Shown one piece after another: positions 1-5,116 of a stretch of DNA of 5,116 nucleotides. Position 1 is the stretch's first letter. The number at the start of each line of letters is the position of its first letter. The notes beneath the pieces are model-generated. The model had not been told where the DNA came from. It did not search any database and saw only the letters and a list, made by a program, of their open reading frames with translations. The DNA lies in assembly GCA_030433055.1 (NCBI GenBank), contig JAUILJ010000663.1, positions 1 to 5,116 on the forward strand, given 5' to 3'. This DNA comes from Polyangia bacterium (GTDB taxonomy: Bacteria > Myxococcota_A > Polyangia > Polyangiales > Polyangiaceae). The position numbers were made by a program, and so were the translations under genes.

Positions 1-192
1 TCGGGAGCCTATGACACAGCGCGCTAAATTACGAGACCGACCGTATCTCGTGGCGGCACAGGGACAGTGCGAGGCGTCTCCCCCCGATCCCTACAGCCTC
101 GAGCGTCACTCAACGGTGAGACACGACCGCACAAGCTCAGGCACTCGGCTTCATGGCACACTGGATCCTGAGTACCTGGCGTCTCGGGTCGG

Positions 193-219
193 TTGACGCA
201 TCGCGTAGCTGGGCCTAAT
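193..219 (+). promoter_or_regulatory. Weak candidate sigma70-type promoter for mcd
   Basis: TTGACG at 193-198 matches five of six bases of the -35 consensus. The best -10 partner is CCTAAT at 214-219, which matches four of six bases but leaves a short 15-base spacer. An alternative, TGCAAT at 219-224, leaves a long 20-base spacer. Transcription from here would give a leader of about 110 bases before the mcd ATG. Promoters in GC-rich genomes are hard to call by eye, so this is only a candidate. Confidence 0.25.
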
Positions 220-234
220 GCAATGCTGTTTGGT

Positions 235-253
235 CCCGCGTCACGCGCGCGGG
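235..253 (+). other. GC-rich stem-loop in mcd leader
   Basis: CCCGCG (235-240) and CGCGGG (248-253) form a perfect 6-bp inverted repeat with a 7-base loop, between the candidate promoter and the mcd start. No T-run follows, so it is not a standard intrinsic terminator. It may be chance in GC-rich DNA. Confidence 0.25.
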
Positions 254-301
254 CAGCCGTCTGGCTCACACCTCCCAAAGCGGTGCGAACCGGTGCTTGT
301 G

Positions 302-319
302 GCGCAGCCCCCACTGCGC
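302..319 (+). other. Stem-loop just upstream of mcd ribosome binding site
   Basis: GCGCAG (302-307) and CTGCGC (314-319) pair perfectly over 6 bp with a 6-base C-rich loop. The stem ends four bases before the GGAG at 324-327. It would leave the ribosome binding site exposed in the folded form, so any effect on translation is speculative. Confidence 0.25.
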
Positions 320-323
320 GAGC

Positions 324-327
324 GGAG
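324..327 (+). promoter_or_regulatory. Ribosome binding site of mcd
   Basis: GGAG at 324-327 lies 8 bases before the ATG at 336, an ideal Shine-Dalgarno distance. It decides the start: the longer in-frame TTG start at 297 would place this motif inside the coding region and add 13 residues lacking any family resemblance that I can recognise. Confidence 0.7.
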
Positions 328-335
328 TAACCACC

Positions 336-2012
336 ATGAATACCGAAGCCCCCAAGACCGTGCGAGCGGGTGACCTGCATCCCGCGCTGACCGCACTGGA
401 AGGCGTGTACGAGCGCGCCCTCAAGCGTGTGCATGCCCTCGTGTCCAAAGACGGCCGCGTCTCGGCAGGCCTCCTGAACCGGCACCAGCTGGCGGCTCAC
501 GGCCTAGCTTACCTCGCAACCGAGCTCGAGGCCGCGCGGCAGGTCGTTGCCTGGGCGGAGCGGGTGAGCGCGTCCAGCGACGACGCCGAGCTGGAGCTGT
601 GCATCGCTGGTGCGTACGTGGGTGAACTGTGCCGACAACTCGTCGGTGGCGTCGAGTTGGGCCCATGCGAGTCGATTGGGCTGAGTGAGCTCGGCTTGGA
701 GCAAGAGGAGCTGGCCGCCACCCTACTCAGCCCCAAGGTACAGGCGATCGCCGAGCGATACGCTTCCGGCGAAGCGCTGTGCAGGCTGGCACGCCTTGCC
801 GTAGAGAAACGCAGCTTCGGCGCTTGGGCGCTCGACGACGAGACCTTGGAGGCTGTGCAAACGGAGTTCCGCCGCTTCGTCCAGAGCGAGGTGGAGCCGA
901 TTGCCCAGGACGTGCACCGCAAGGACATCCTGATCCCCATGGATCTGATCCAGAAGATGGCGGAGCTGGGCGTGTTTGGCCTGACGATCCCCGAAGAGTT
1001 CGGCGGGCAAGGCCTGGACAAGGTGGCGATGTGTGTCGTCACCGAGGAGCTCAGCCGAGGTTACATCGGTGCAGGCTCGCTCGGCACCCGAGCGGAGATC
1101 GCGGCAGAGCTGATACTTGGCGGTGGCACCGATGAGCAAAAGCAAGAGTGGCTACCCAAGCTCGCGAGCGGCGAGGTGTTGCCTACCGCCGTGTTCACCG
1201 AGCCCAACAACGGCTCCGATCTCGCTCACCTCAAGTCACGCGCCGACAAGCAGCCCGATGGCAGCTACCTGGTCAGTGGTGCCAAGACCTGGATCACCCA
1301 CGCTACGCGCGCCGATCTGATGACGCTTTTGGTGCGCACCGATCCCGAGAACGATGGCTATGGCGGCCTCTCCATGATGCTCGCCACCAAGTCCCGCGGC
1401 AGCGAAACCAACCCGGAGATGGAGGGCTTCCCCGACGAAGGCATCACCGGGACCGAGATCAAAGTGCTCGGGTACCGTGGGATGAAGGAGTTCGAGATCG
1501 GTTTCGATAACTTCAAGGTGGCGGGCACGGCGCTGCTCGGCGGCGTGGAAGGCCAGGGCTTCAAGCAGCTGATGGCGACGTTCGAGAGCGCCCGCATCCA
1601 GACCGCGGCGCGAGGCGTGGGTGTCGCGCAATCCGCGCTGGACCAAGGGCTGAAGTACGCGCAAGAGCGCATCCAGTTCGGGGCACCGATCTTCGAGTTC
1701 CCCCGAGTGCAACGCAAGATCGGCCGCATGGTGGCGCGAATCATGGCCTGTCGCCAGCTGACGTTTTTTGCCGCTCGGGCCAAGGACAGCGGCAAGCGCT
1801 GTGACCTCGAGGCGGGCATGGCCAAGCTGCTGGGGACGCGCGCGGCATGGGAGAGCGCTGACGCCTGCGTACAAATCCACGGTGGAAATGGCTACGCAGA
1901 GGAGTACGTCGCATCGCGCATCCTGGTCGACGCACGGGTGCTGTCCATCTTCGAAGGCGCGAACGAGATCCAGGCGCACGTAATCGCTCGGCGCCTGCTC
2001 GAGCAAGCCTGA
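336..2012 (+). CDS. mcd: (2S)-methylsuccinyl-CoA dehydrogenase (acyl-CoA dehydrogenase family)
   Basis: A 558-residue FAD-dependent acyl-CoA dehydrogenase. Mcd oxidises (2S)-methylsuccinyl-CoA to mesaconyl-CoA in the ethylmalonyl-CoA pathway, a cytoplasmic route for acetyl-CoA assimilation. Ordinary acyl-CoA dehydrogenases have about 380-400 residues. This one has an extra N-terminal part of about 165 residues with the Mcd-like stretch LLNRHQLAAHGLAYLA (46-61). The dehydrogenase core then begins near LDDETLEAV. Visible core elements are TIPEEFGGQG (217-226), the FAD/substrate signature TEPNNGSD (288-295), WITHATRADL (319-328), the Mcd-like loop GYRGMKEFEIGF (379-390), FESARIQTAARGVGVAQSAL (416-435), and the second family signature Q513 to D532 containing IHGGNGY. 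The likely catalytic base is Glu540 in FEGANEIQ, the position used by medium-chain enzymes. The ATG at 336 is chosen over TTG 297 because GGAG stands 8 bases before it. The next gene is 176 bases away and no other ethylmalonyl-CoA pathway gene is in the window. The family is certain. The Mcd assignment rests on remembered family sequence and the N-terminal extension. Confidence 0.85.
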   Translation: MNTEAPKTVRAGDLHPALTALEGVYERALKRVHALVSKDGRVSAGLLNRHQLAAHGLAYLATELEAARQVVAWAERVSASSDDAELELCIAGAYVGELCRQLVGGVELGPCESIGLSELGLEQEELAATLLSPKVQAIAERYASGEALCRLARLAVEKRSFGAWALDDETLEAVQTEFRRFVQSEVEPIAQDVHRKDILIPMDLIQKMAELGVFGLTIPEEFGGQGLDKVAMCVVTEELSRGYIGAGSLGTRAEIAAELILGGGTDEQKQEWLPKLASGEVLPTAVFTEPNNGSDLAHLKSRADKQPDGSYLVSGAKTWITHATRADLMTLLVRTDPENDGYGGLSMMLATKSRGSETNPEMEGFPDEGITGTEIKVLGYRGMKEFEIGFDNFKVAGTALLGGVEGQGFKQLMATFESARIQTAARGVGVAQSALDQGLKYAQERIQFGAPIFEFPRVQRKIGRMVARIMACRQLTFFAARAKDSGKRCDLEAGMAKLLGTRAAWESADACVQIHGGNGYAEEYVASRILVDARVLSIFEGANEIQAHVIARRLLEQA

Positions 2013-2067
2013 GGTTTCGGGCACGTCTGGTGGCCGCCCACCTGTGACTACAGCCGCGCCTGCGAGC

Positions 2068-2089
2068 CCACGCCCGGGGCGCGGCGTGG
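2068..2089 (+). other. Inverted repeat downstream of mcd
   Basis: CCACGCC (2068-2074) and GGCGTGG (2083-2089) form a perfect 7-bp stem with an 8-base GC-rich loop, 55 bases after the mcd stop. AAAA follows on the plus strand rather than a T-run, so it does not look like a canonical rho-independent terminator. It could stabilise the 3' end of the mcd transcript or be a chance GC-rich palindrome. Confidence 0.3.
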
Positions 2090-2114
2090 AAAAGACAGCC
2101 AGCGAGCATTCAAG

Positions 2115-2132
2115 GCCGACACGATTGTCGGC
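2115..2132. other. 18-base inverted repeat upstream of the GYF_2-like gene
   Basis: GCCGACA (2115-2121) and TGTCGGC (2126-2132) are perfect 7-base arms around CGAT. The repeat lies 56 bases before the ATG at 2189. An outer pairing of AGGCC (2113-2117) with GGCCT (2151-2155) is also possible but would compete with it. The compact symmetry fits either an RNA hairpin or a dimeric-regulator operator. I saw no convincing -35/-10 pair next to it. Confidence 0.35.
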
Positions 2133-2188
2133 AGGCGCACAACGTTTGTTGGCCTAAGACCCTGACGGGGACACTACACTTCCACGCG

Positions 2189-2902
2189 ATGGCTCAGTGG
2201 ATGGTGCGCAGCGAGGGCTCCGACCCCATCGGTCCGGTGTCCACGGAGTTGTTACTCCGCGGAATCGCCCTGGGGCGCGTGCCCGTGGAGAGCGAAGTGC
2301 AGCAGCTCGGCACCCGGGAGTGGCAGGTGCTGGAGTTCGTCGATGCATTCGCTGATGCCATCCAATCAGACGAAGCAATGACACGCTTGGCCGAGTCGCC
2401 GCTCGACGACGCGGACATCCTGGCATACGCCGACGCCGAGGAGGCCTTCACCCGGCTCGCGGTGCCAGCAGGTCAGTCGCTGGGCGCGCGGCCGCCGCCA
2501 CCTCCGAACCCGAACCGTGCTGCTTCCGCGCGGCTAGCCCCATCCGCTTCGCGCCCCCAGACGGCCAACGCCACGTACGACGAAGACGACGATGTCGCGA
2601 CTCGAGTTGCTTCATCCCCTCTGACTGACGGTGGGCCACCGCCGATCCCCGCTGCCGCGGCGCTGTCACGACCATTCGGTCCCGAGCAAGCGCTGCAGAG
2701 CGGCCCGCCAGCCGTCATCGTTCAGGACACCCCACCTCCCCCCACGACGGCGCCAATGCGAGCTGCACCGCAGCCGGCGCCTCAACAGTTCCAGCCCCCT
2801 CAGCGCAGTGGCTCCAGCCTCGCGACAGCGCTGCTCGCGATGTTGGTGCTCGTGCTCGCGGGCTGCCTGGGCCTGCTGTTGTGGTTGCTCTCCCAGAAGT
2901 AG
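2189..2902 (+). CDS. GYF_2-like domain protein with proline-rich linker and C-terminal membrane anchor
   Basis: A 237-residue protein of unknown specific role. Residues 1-58 resemble a GYF_2 (DUF4339-type) domain: Trp4, then IGPVSTELLLRGIALGRVP (14-32), and GTREWQVLEF (41-50) with Trp45. Such domains are thought to be small protein-interaction modules often found at the ends of bacterial membrane proteins. Residues 60-92 are acidic and probably helical. Residues 95-208 are Pro/Ala-rich and likely disordered, with proline runs at 102-106, 150-152 and 182-185 and an acidic patch DEDDDVATRV (131-140). Residues 210-234 form one hydrophobic helix followed by SQK, so this is probably a tail-anchored inner-membrane protein with the rest facing the cytoplasm. 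There is no signal peptide. The ATG at 2189 retains Trp4, but no good Shine-Dalgarno motif precedes it: the nearest purine run, GGGGA at 2167-2171, is too far. The oxoprolinase gene starts 48 bases downstream. The domain call is moderate; the membrane anchor call is strong. Confidence 0.75.
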   Translation: MAQWMVRSEGSDPIGPVSTELLLRGIALGRVPVESEVQQLGTREWQVLEFVDAFADAIQSDEAMTRLAESPLDDADILAYADAEEAFTRLAVPAGQSLGARPPPPPNPNRAASARLAPSASRPQTANATYDEDDDVATRVASSPLTDGGPPPIPAAAALSRPFGPEQALQSGPPAVIVQDTPPPPTTAPMRAAPQPAPQQFQPPQRSGSSLATALLAMLVLVLAGCLGLLLWLLSQK

Positions 2903-2905
2903 CGG

Positions 2906-2926
2906 CGCGGGGCAGTTGACCCCGCG
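2906..2926 (+). other. GC-rich hairpin between the GYF_2-like and oxoprolinase genes
   Basis: CGCGGGG (2906-2912) and CCCCGCG (2920-2926) form a perfect 7-bp stem with the 7-base loop CAGTTGA. It starts 3 bases after the upstream stop codon and ends 24 bases before the ATG at 2951. No T-run follows, so a canonical intrinsic terminator is unlikely. A role in attenuation, mRNA processing or translation start is possible but not shown. Confidence 0.4.
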
Positions 2927-2950
2927 GGCTGTGCCCAGCAAAACGCTCCC

Positions 2951-5116
2951 ATGCGCTGGCAGTTCTGGATCGACCGCGGGGGCACCTTCACCGATTGCCT
3001 CGGCCGCGCCCCCGATGGGCGGCTGCGAGTGGCGAAAGTGCTGAGCTCAGACCGCGCGCCGCTGATCGGGATCCGTCAGCTCCTGGGCCAGGGCGCCGAT
3101 ACGCCCATTCCCCCCTGCGACGTGCGCATGGGTACCACGGTCGCCACGAACGCATTGCTCGAACGCCGTGGCGCCAGCATGGGCCTGATCATTACTCGTG
3201 GCTTCGCAGACGCCCTCGCGATCGGCACCCAGGCTCGCCCCGATATCTTCGCCCTGAACATCCAGCGACCCGATGTGCTGTATCGCGAGGTCTGCGAAGT
3301 CGACGCGCGACTGGATCCCCAGGGGAACGTGCTCTGCGCGCCTTCGGCGCCGGACCTCGCGCGCACTCTCGTCGACTGGCGGACCAAGGGCGTCCGCAGC
3401 GTCGCCATCGTCGTGCTCCACGCCTACGCCAACCCCAGCCTAGAACTACAGATCGCCGAGCTCGCGCACACGGCAGGCTTCGATGAGGTCTATCCGTCTC
3501 ACCAAGTCGCACGAGAACTCGGGCTCACGGCGCGCGGAGACACGACTAGCGTCGACGCCTACCTGACACCCCTCCTGCGTGACTACCTGAGCGCACTCGA
3601 GCGGGAGCTACCGGGGAGCAACCTTCGGCTGATGCAGTCGAGTGGTGCGCTGACGGACGCTCACGGCTTTCGCGGACCTGACGCGATCCTCTCGGGTCCC
3701 GCGGGCGGAGTCGTAGCCTACTCGCAGATCGCCGGGCGCCACGGCGCGTTGCCCGCGATTGGCTTCGACATGGGAGGCACATCCACGGACGTGTCGCGTT
3801 TCATGCATGATCTTCCGCTCATTTTCTCCACGGAAACTGCGGGAGTTCGACTTCGCGCCCCCGCGCTGGATATCCACACGGTCGCAGCTGGGGGTGGATC
3901 GTTGTGTAGATGGCGGGATGGGCGCTTTCAGGTCGGACCGGAGAGCGCCGGCTCGGACCCTGGTCCGTTGTGCTACGGCAAAGCGAGCGCCACCGAGCTG
4001 AGCGTCACCGACATCAACCTGGCGCTTGGGCGACTGAGCGACGCGCGGTTCCCGTTCCGCCTCGACAAGGGACGCGCGCAGAGTGCTCTGCAGGCACTCG
4101 CTCGAGAGCTGAAAACGACCCGGGACCAGGTCGCGACAGGCTTCTTCCGCGTGGCCACCCACAACATGGCGGAAGCCATTCGCAAGGTGTCGGTCACCCG
4201 TGGCTACGACGCGCGCGAGCACACGCTGGTGGTGTTCGGCGGCGCCGGGGGACAACACGCCTGTGCCCTCGCGCGAGAGCTGGGCATGAAGCGCATCTTG
4301 ATCCACCCACTCGGCGGCGTGCTCAGCGCCTACGGCATGGGCCTCGCGGACGTCGGCAGCCACGGCTCCCGGGACGCGGGTCGCATCGAACTCTCCCAGG
4401 CCGCCCTCAGCCAACTCGAGTCGACGTTCTCGGAGCTGGAGGCCGAGGCTGGCAACGAGCTGGCACGCACCCCGAACCCTGAGCGCCAACCCGTCGAGAT
4501 CAGGCGCTACGTCGACCTTGGCTATTCGGGTTCCGAGACCTTCCTGACCCTCGAGGTGCCGAACTCGAAGGGTAAGGAAGGAGCTGACGAGCTGCGTGGC
4601 GCGTTCGAGCGCGACCATCGTCGACTGTTCGGTTACCTCCGGGAAAAGCGATCGATCGTGATCTCCCAAGCCCGCGTGCAGGGGCGAATCAGGAGATCAG
4701 AAGCCGACGTGCGCCTCGAGGCCACGGCTCGAGCCCCGAGCGCCCCGAGCCAGGCTCGAGTGTGGTTCGGTGAGAGCGCGAGGACACACGACGGCTGGAT
4801 CGAGGAGGTTCCGGTAGTGTGGCGGGAACAACTCGAAGGCAGCATCTCCGGACCGGCGCTCATCCTCGACCAGACCGGCTCGGTGGTGCTGGACCCAGGC
4901 TTCGAGCTGAACCTGCTGGACGACCAGACCCTCGACATCCGCTGCTCCGAGAGCGTGCCCGCGCCAACCCAGGTGAGCGAACCCCGAGCGGAGGTGAGAG
5001 ACCCGGTGCGCCTCGAGATCTTCGGCAACCAGTTCATGTCCATCGCCGAACAGATGGGGCACGTGCTCGAGCGCACGGCGCTGTCGACCAACATTCGCGA
5101 GCGACTGGACTTCTCG
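2951..5116 (+). CDS. oplAH: 5-oxoprolinase (ATP-hydrolysing), fused HyuA-HyuB type, 3' end outside window
   Basis: The frame stays open for 722 codons to the right edge, so this is the N-terminal part of a protein usually near 1200-1300 residues. 5-Oxoprolinase uses ATP to open 5-oxo-L-proline (pyroglutamate) to L-glutamate in the cytoplasm. The HyuA half (about 1-665) shows the ASKHA-like nucleotide site IDRGGTFTD (7-15), MGTTVATNALLERRG (60-74), SGPAGGVVAYS (248-258), the second phosphate loop GFDMGGTSTDVSRF (271-284), VAAGGGS (311-317) and VFGGAGGQHACA (428-439). The HyuB half begins near Asp684 with PVRLEIFGNQFMSIAEQMG (685-703), and ends at the edge inside a conserved motif, RERLDFS. The order and wording of these motifs follow human OPLAH closely, including TRGF, GTQAR and GPESAG. 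The start is forced: between the in-frame stop at 2900 and the nucleotide-binding motif there is no other ATG, GTG or TTG. No Shine-Dalgarno motif is visible. Separate hydantoinase or acetone carboxylase subunits are less likely because both halves are joined in one chain. Confidence 0.92.
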   Translation, partial: MRWQFWIDRGGTFTDCLGRAPDGRLRVAKVLSSDRAPLIGIRQLLGQGADTPIPPCDVRMGTTVATNALLERRGASMGLIITRGFADALAIGTQARPDIFALNIQRPDVLYREVCEVDARLDPQGNVLCAPSAPDLARTLVDWRTKGVRSVAIVVLHAYANPSLELQIAELAHTAGFDEVYPSHQVARELGLTARGDTTSVDAYLTPLLRDYLSALERELPGSNLRLMQSSGALTDAHGFRGPDAILSGPAGGVVAYSQIAGRHGALPAIGFDMGGTSTDVSRFMHDLPLIFSTETAGVRLRAPALDIHTVAAGGGSLCRWRDGRFQVGPESAGSDPGPLCYGKASATELSVTDINLALGRLSDARFPFRLDKGRAQSALQALARELKTTRDQVATGFFRVATHNMAEAIRKVSVTRGYDAREHTLVVFGGAGGQHACALARELGMKRILIHPLGGVLSAYGMGLADVGSHGSRDAGRIELSQAALSQLESTFSELEAEAGNELARTPNPERQPVEIRRYVDLGYSGSETFLTLEVPNSKGKEGADELRGAFERDHRRLFGYLREKRSIVISQARVQGRIRRSEADVRLEATARAPSAPSQARVWFGESARTHDGWIEEVPVVWREQLEGSISGPALILDQTGSVVLDPGFELNLLDDQTLDIRCSESVPAPTQVSEPRAEVRDPVRLEIFGNQFMSIAEQMGHVLERTALSTNIRERLDFS

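Larger units (their letters stand above)
1..335. other. Non-coding region upstream of mcd
   Basis: I see no convincing gene here. Frame 1 is open from the left edge and stops at TAA 25-27, so the first 8 codons could be the tail of a gene lying to the left, but nothing in them proves it. Four bases after that TAA there is a weak inverted repeat, ACGAGA (31-36) and TCTCGT (46-51), with a 9-base loop and no T-run, so it is not a typical intrinsic terminator. A short plus-strand frame at 11-196 and a minus-strand frame at 24-500 give low-complexity Arg/Ala/Gly-rich translations with no recognisable domain, and the minus-strand one overlaps the start of mcd. The right part holds the candidate promoter and leader hairpins listed separately. 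Confidence 0.6.

Noticed and set aside
73..185. Direct repeat GGCGTCTC at 73-80 and 178-185
   Set aside because: There are only two 8-base copies, with no regular spacing or flanking similarity; this is expected by chance and is not a CRISPR or mobile-element signature.
11..196. Short plus-strand open frame of 61 codons
   Set aside because: Its composition is random-looking and Arg/Ser-rich, there is no domain, and ORFs of this length are common by chance in GC-rich DNA.
297..335. Upstream TTG start extending the dehydrogenase by 13 residues
   Set aside because: The extension passes through the leader hairpin and the good GGAG ribosome binding site that serves the ATG at 336.
24..500. Minus-strand open frame of 158 codons covering the upstream region and start of mcd
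   Set aside because: It overlaps the well-supported mcd start and leader, and its translation shows no recognisable domain.
1236..2024. Minus-strand open frame of 262 codons opposite mcd
   Set aside because: It is antisense to the conserved half of the dehydrogenase and has no family-like motif, so it is a coding shadow.
2175..2180. TACACT as a -10 box for the GYF_2-like gene
   Set aside because: No -35-like sequence stands at a workable distance (TTGTTG at 2146-2151 leaves 23 bases), and the start of transcription would fall almost on the ATG.
2855..2866. LAGC lipobox-like motif (residues 223-226) in the GYF_2-like protein
   Set aside because: It lies in the C-terminal membrane helix, 11 residues from the end, not in an N-terminal signal peptide, so lipidation there is not expected.
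3608..4669. Long minus-strand open frame of 353 codons
   Set aside because: It lies wholly inside the oxoprolinase gene, whose motifs are unmistakable. Its translation has no recognisable domain and is rich in Arg, Ala and Val, as expected for an antisense shadow in GC-rich DNA.

Overview
The window is a GC-rich bacterial stretch with three genes in a row on the plus strand. The high GC content, the strong G/C preference at third codon positions, and a GYF_2-like domain protein with a long Pro/Ala-rich linker and a C-terminal membrane anchor together suggest a myxobacterium (the group formerly in Deltaproteobacteria). That placement is inferred from gene style, not from a marker gene.

Layout: bases 1-335 hold no convincing gene. 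They contain a weak candidate sigma70-type promoter and two short hairpins in front of the first gene. Bases 336-2012 encode an acyl-CoA dehydrogenase of 558 residues with an N-terminal extension of about 165 residues. Its sequence closely fits (2S)-methylsuccinyl-CoA dehydrogenase (Mcd) of the ethylmalonyl-CoA pathway. A 176-base gap with two inverted repeats follows. Bases 2189-2902 encode a 237-residue protein with an N-terminal GYF_2-like domain, a disordered proline-rich middle and one transmembrane helix at the extreme C-terminus. After a 48-base gap with a perfect 7-bp GC hairpin, a large reading frame begins at 2951 and runs off the right edge with no stop. It is an ATP-dependent 5-oxoprolinase of the fused HyuA-HyuB type, like eukaryotic OPLAH. 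All of the HyuA half and the first 39 residues of the HyuB half are visible.

The genes do not form an obvious pathway. Mcd belongs to acetyl-CoA/C4-C5 assimilation. 5-Oxoprolinase recycles pyroglutamate to glutamate. The middle protein looks like a membrane-tethered adaptor of unknown role. The oxoprolinase gene may be co-transcribed with the GYF_2-like gene (48-base gap), while the 176-base gap after mcd suggests a separate unit. I saw no mobile element, CRISPR array, tRNA or rRNA. No clear new biological system is visible. The middle gene is the least understood item.
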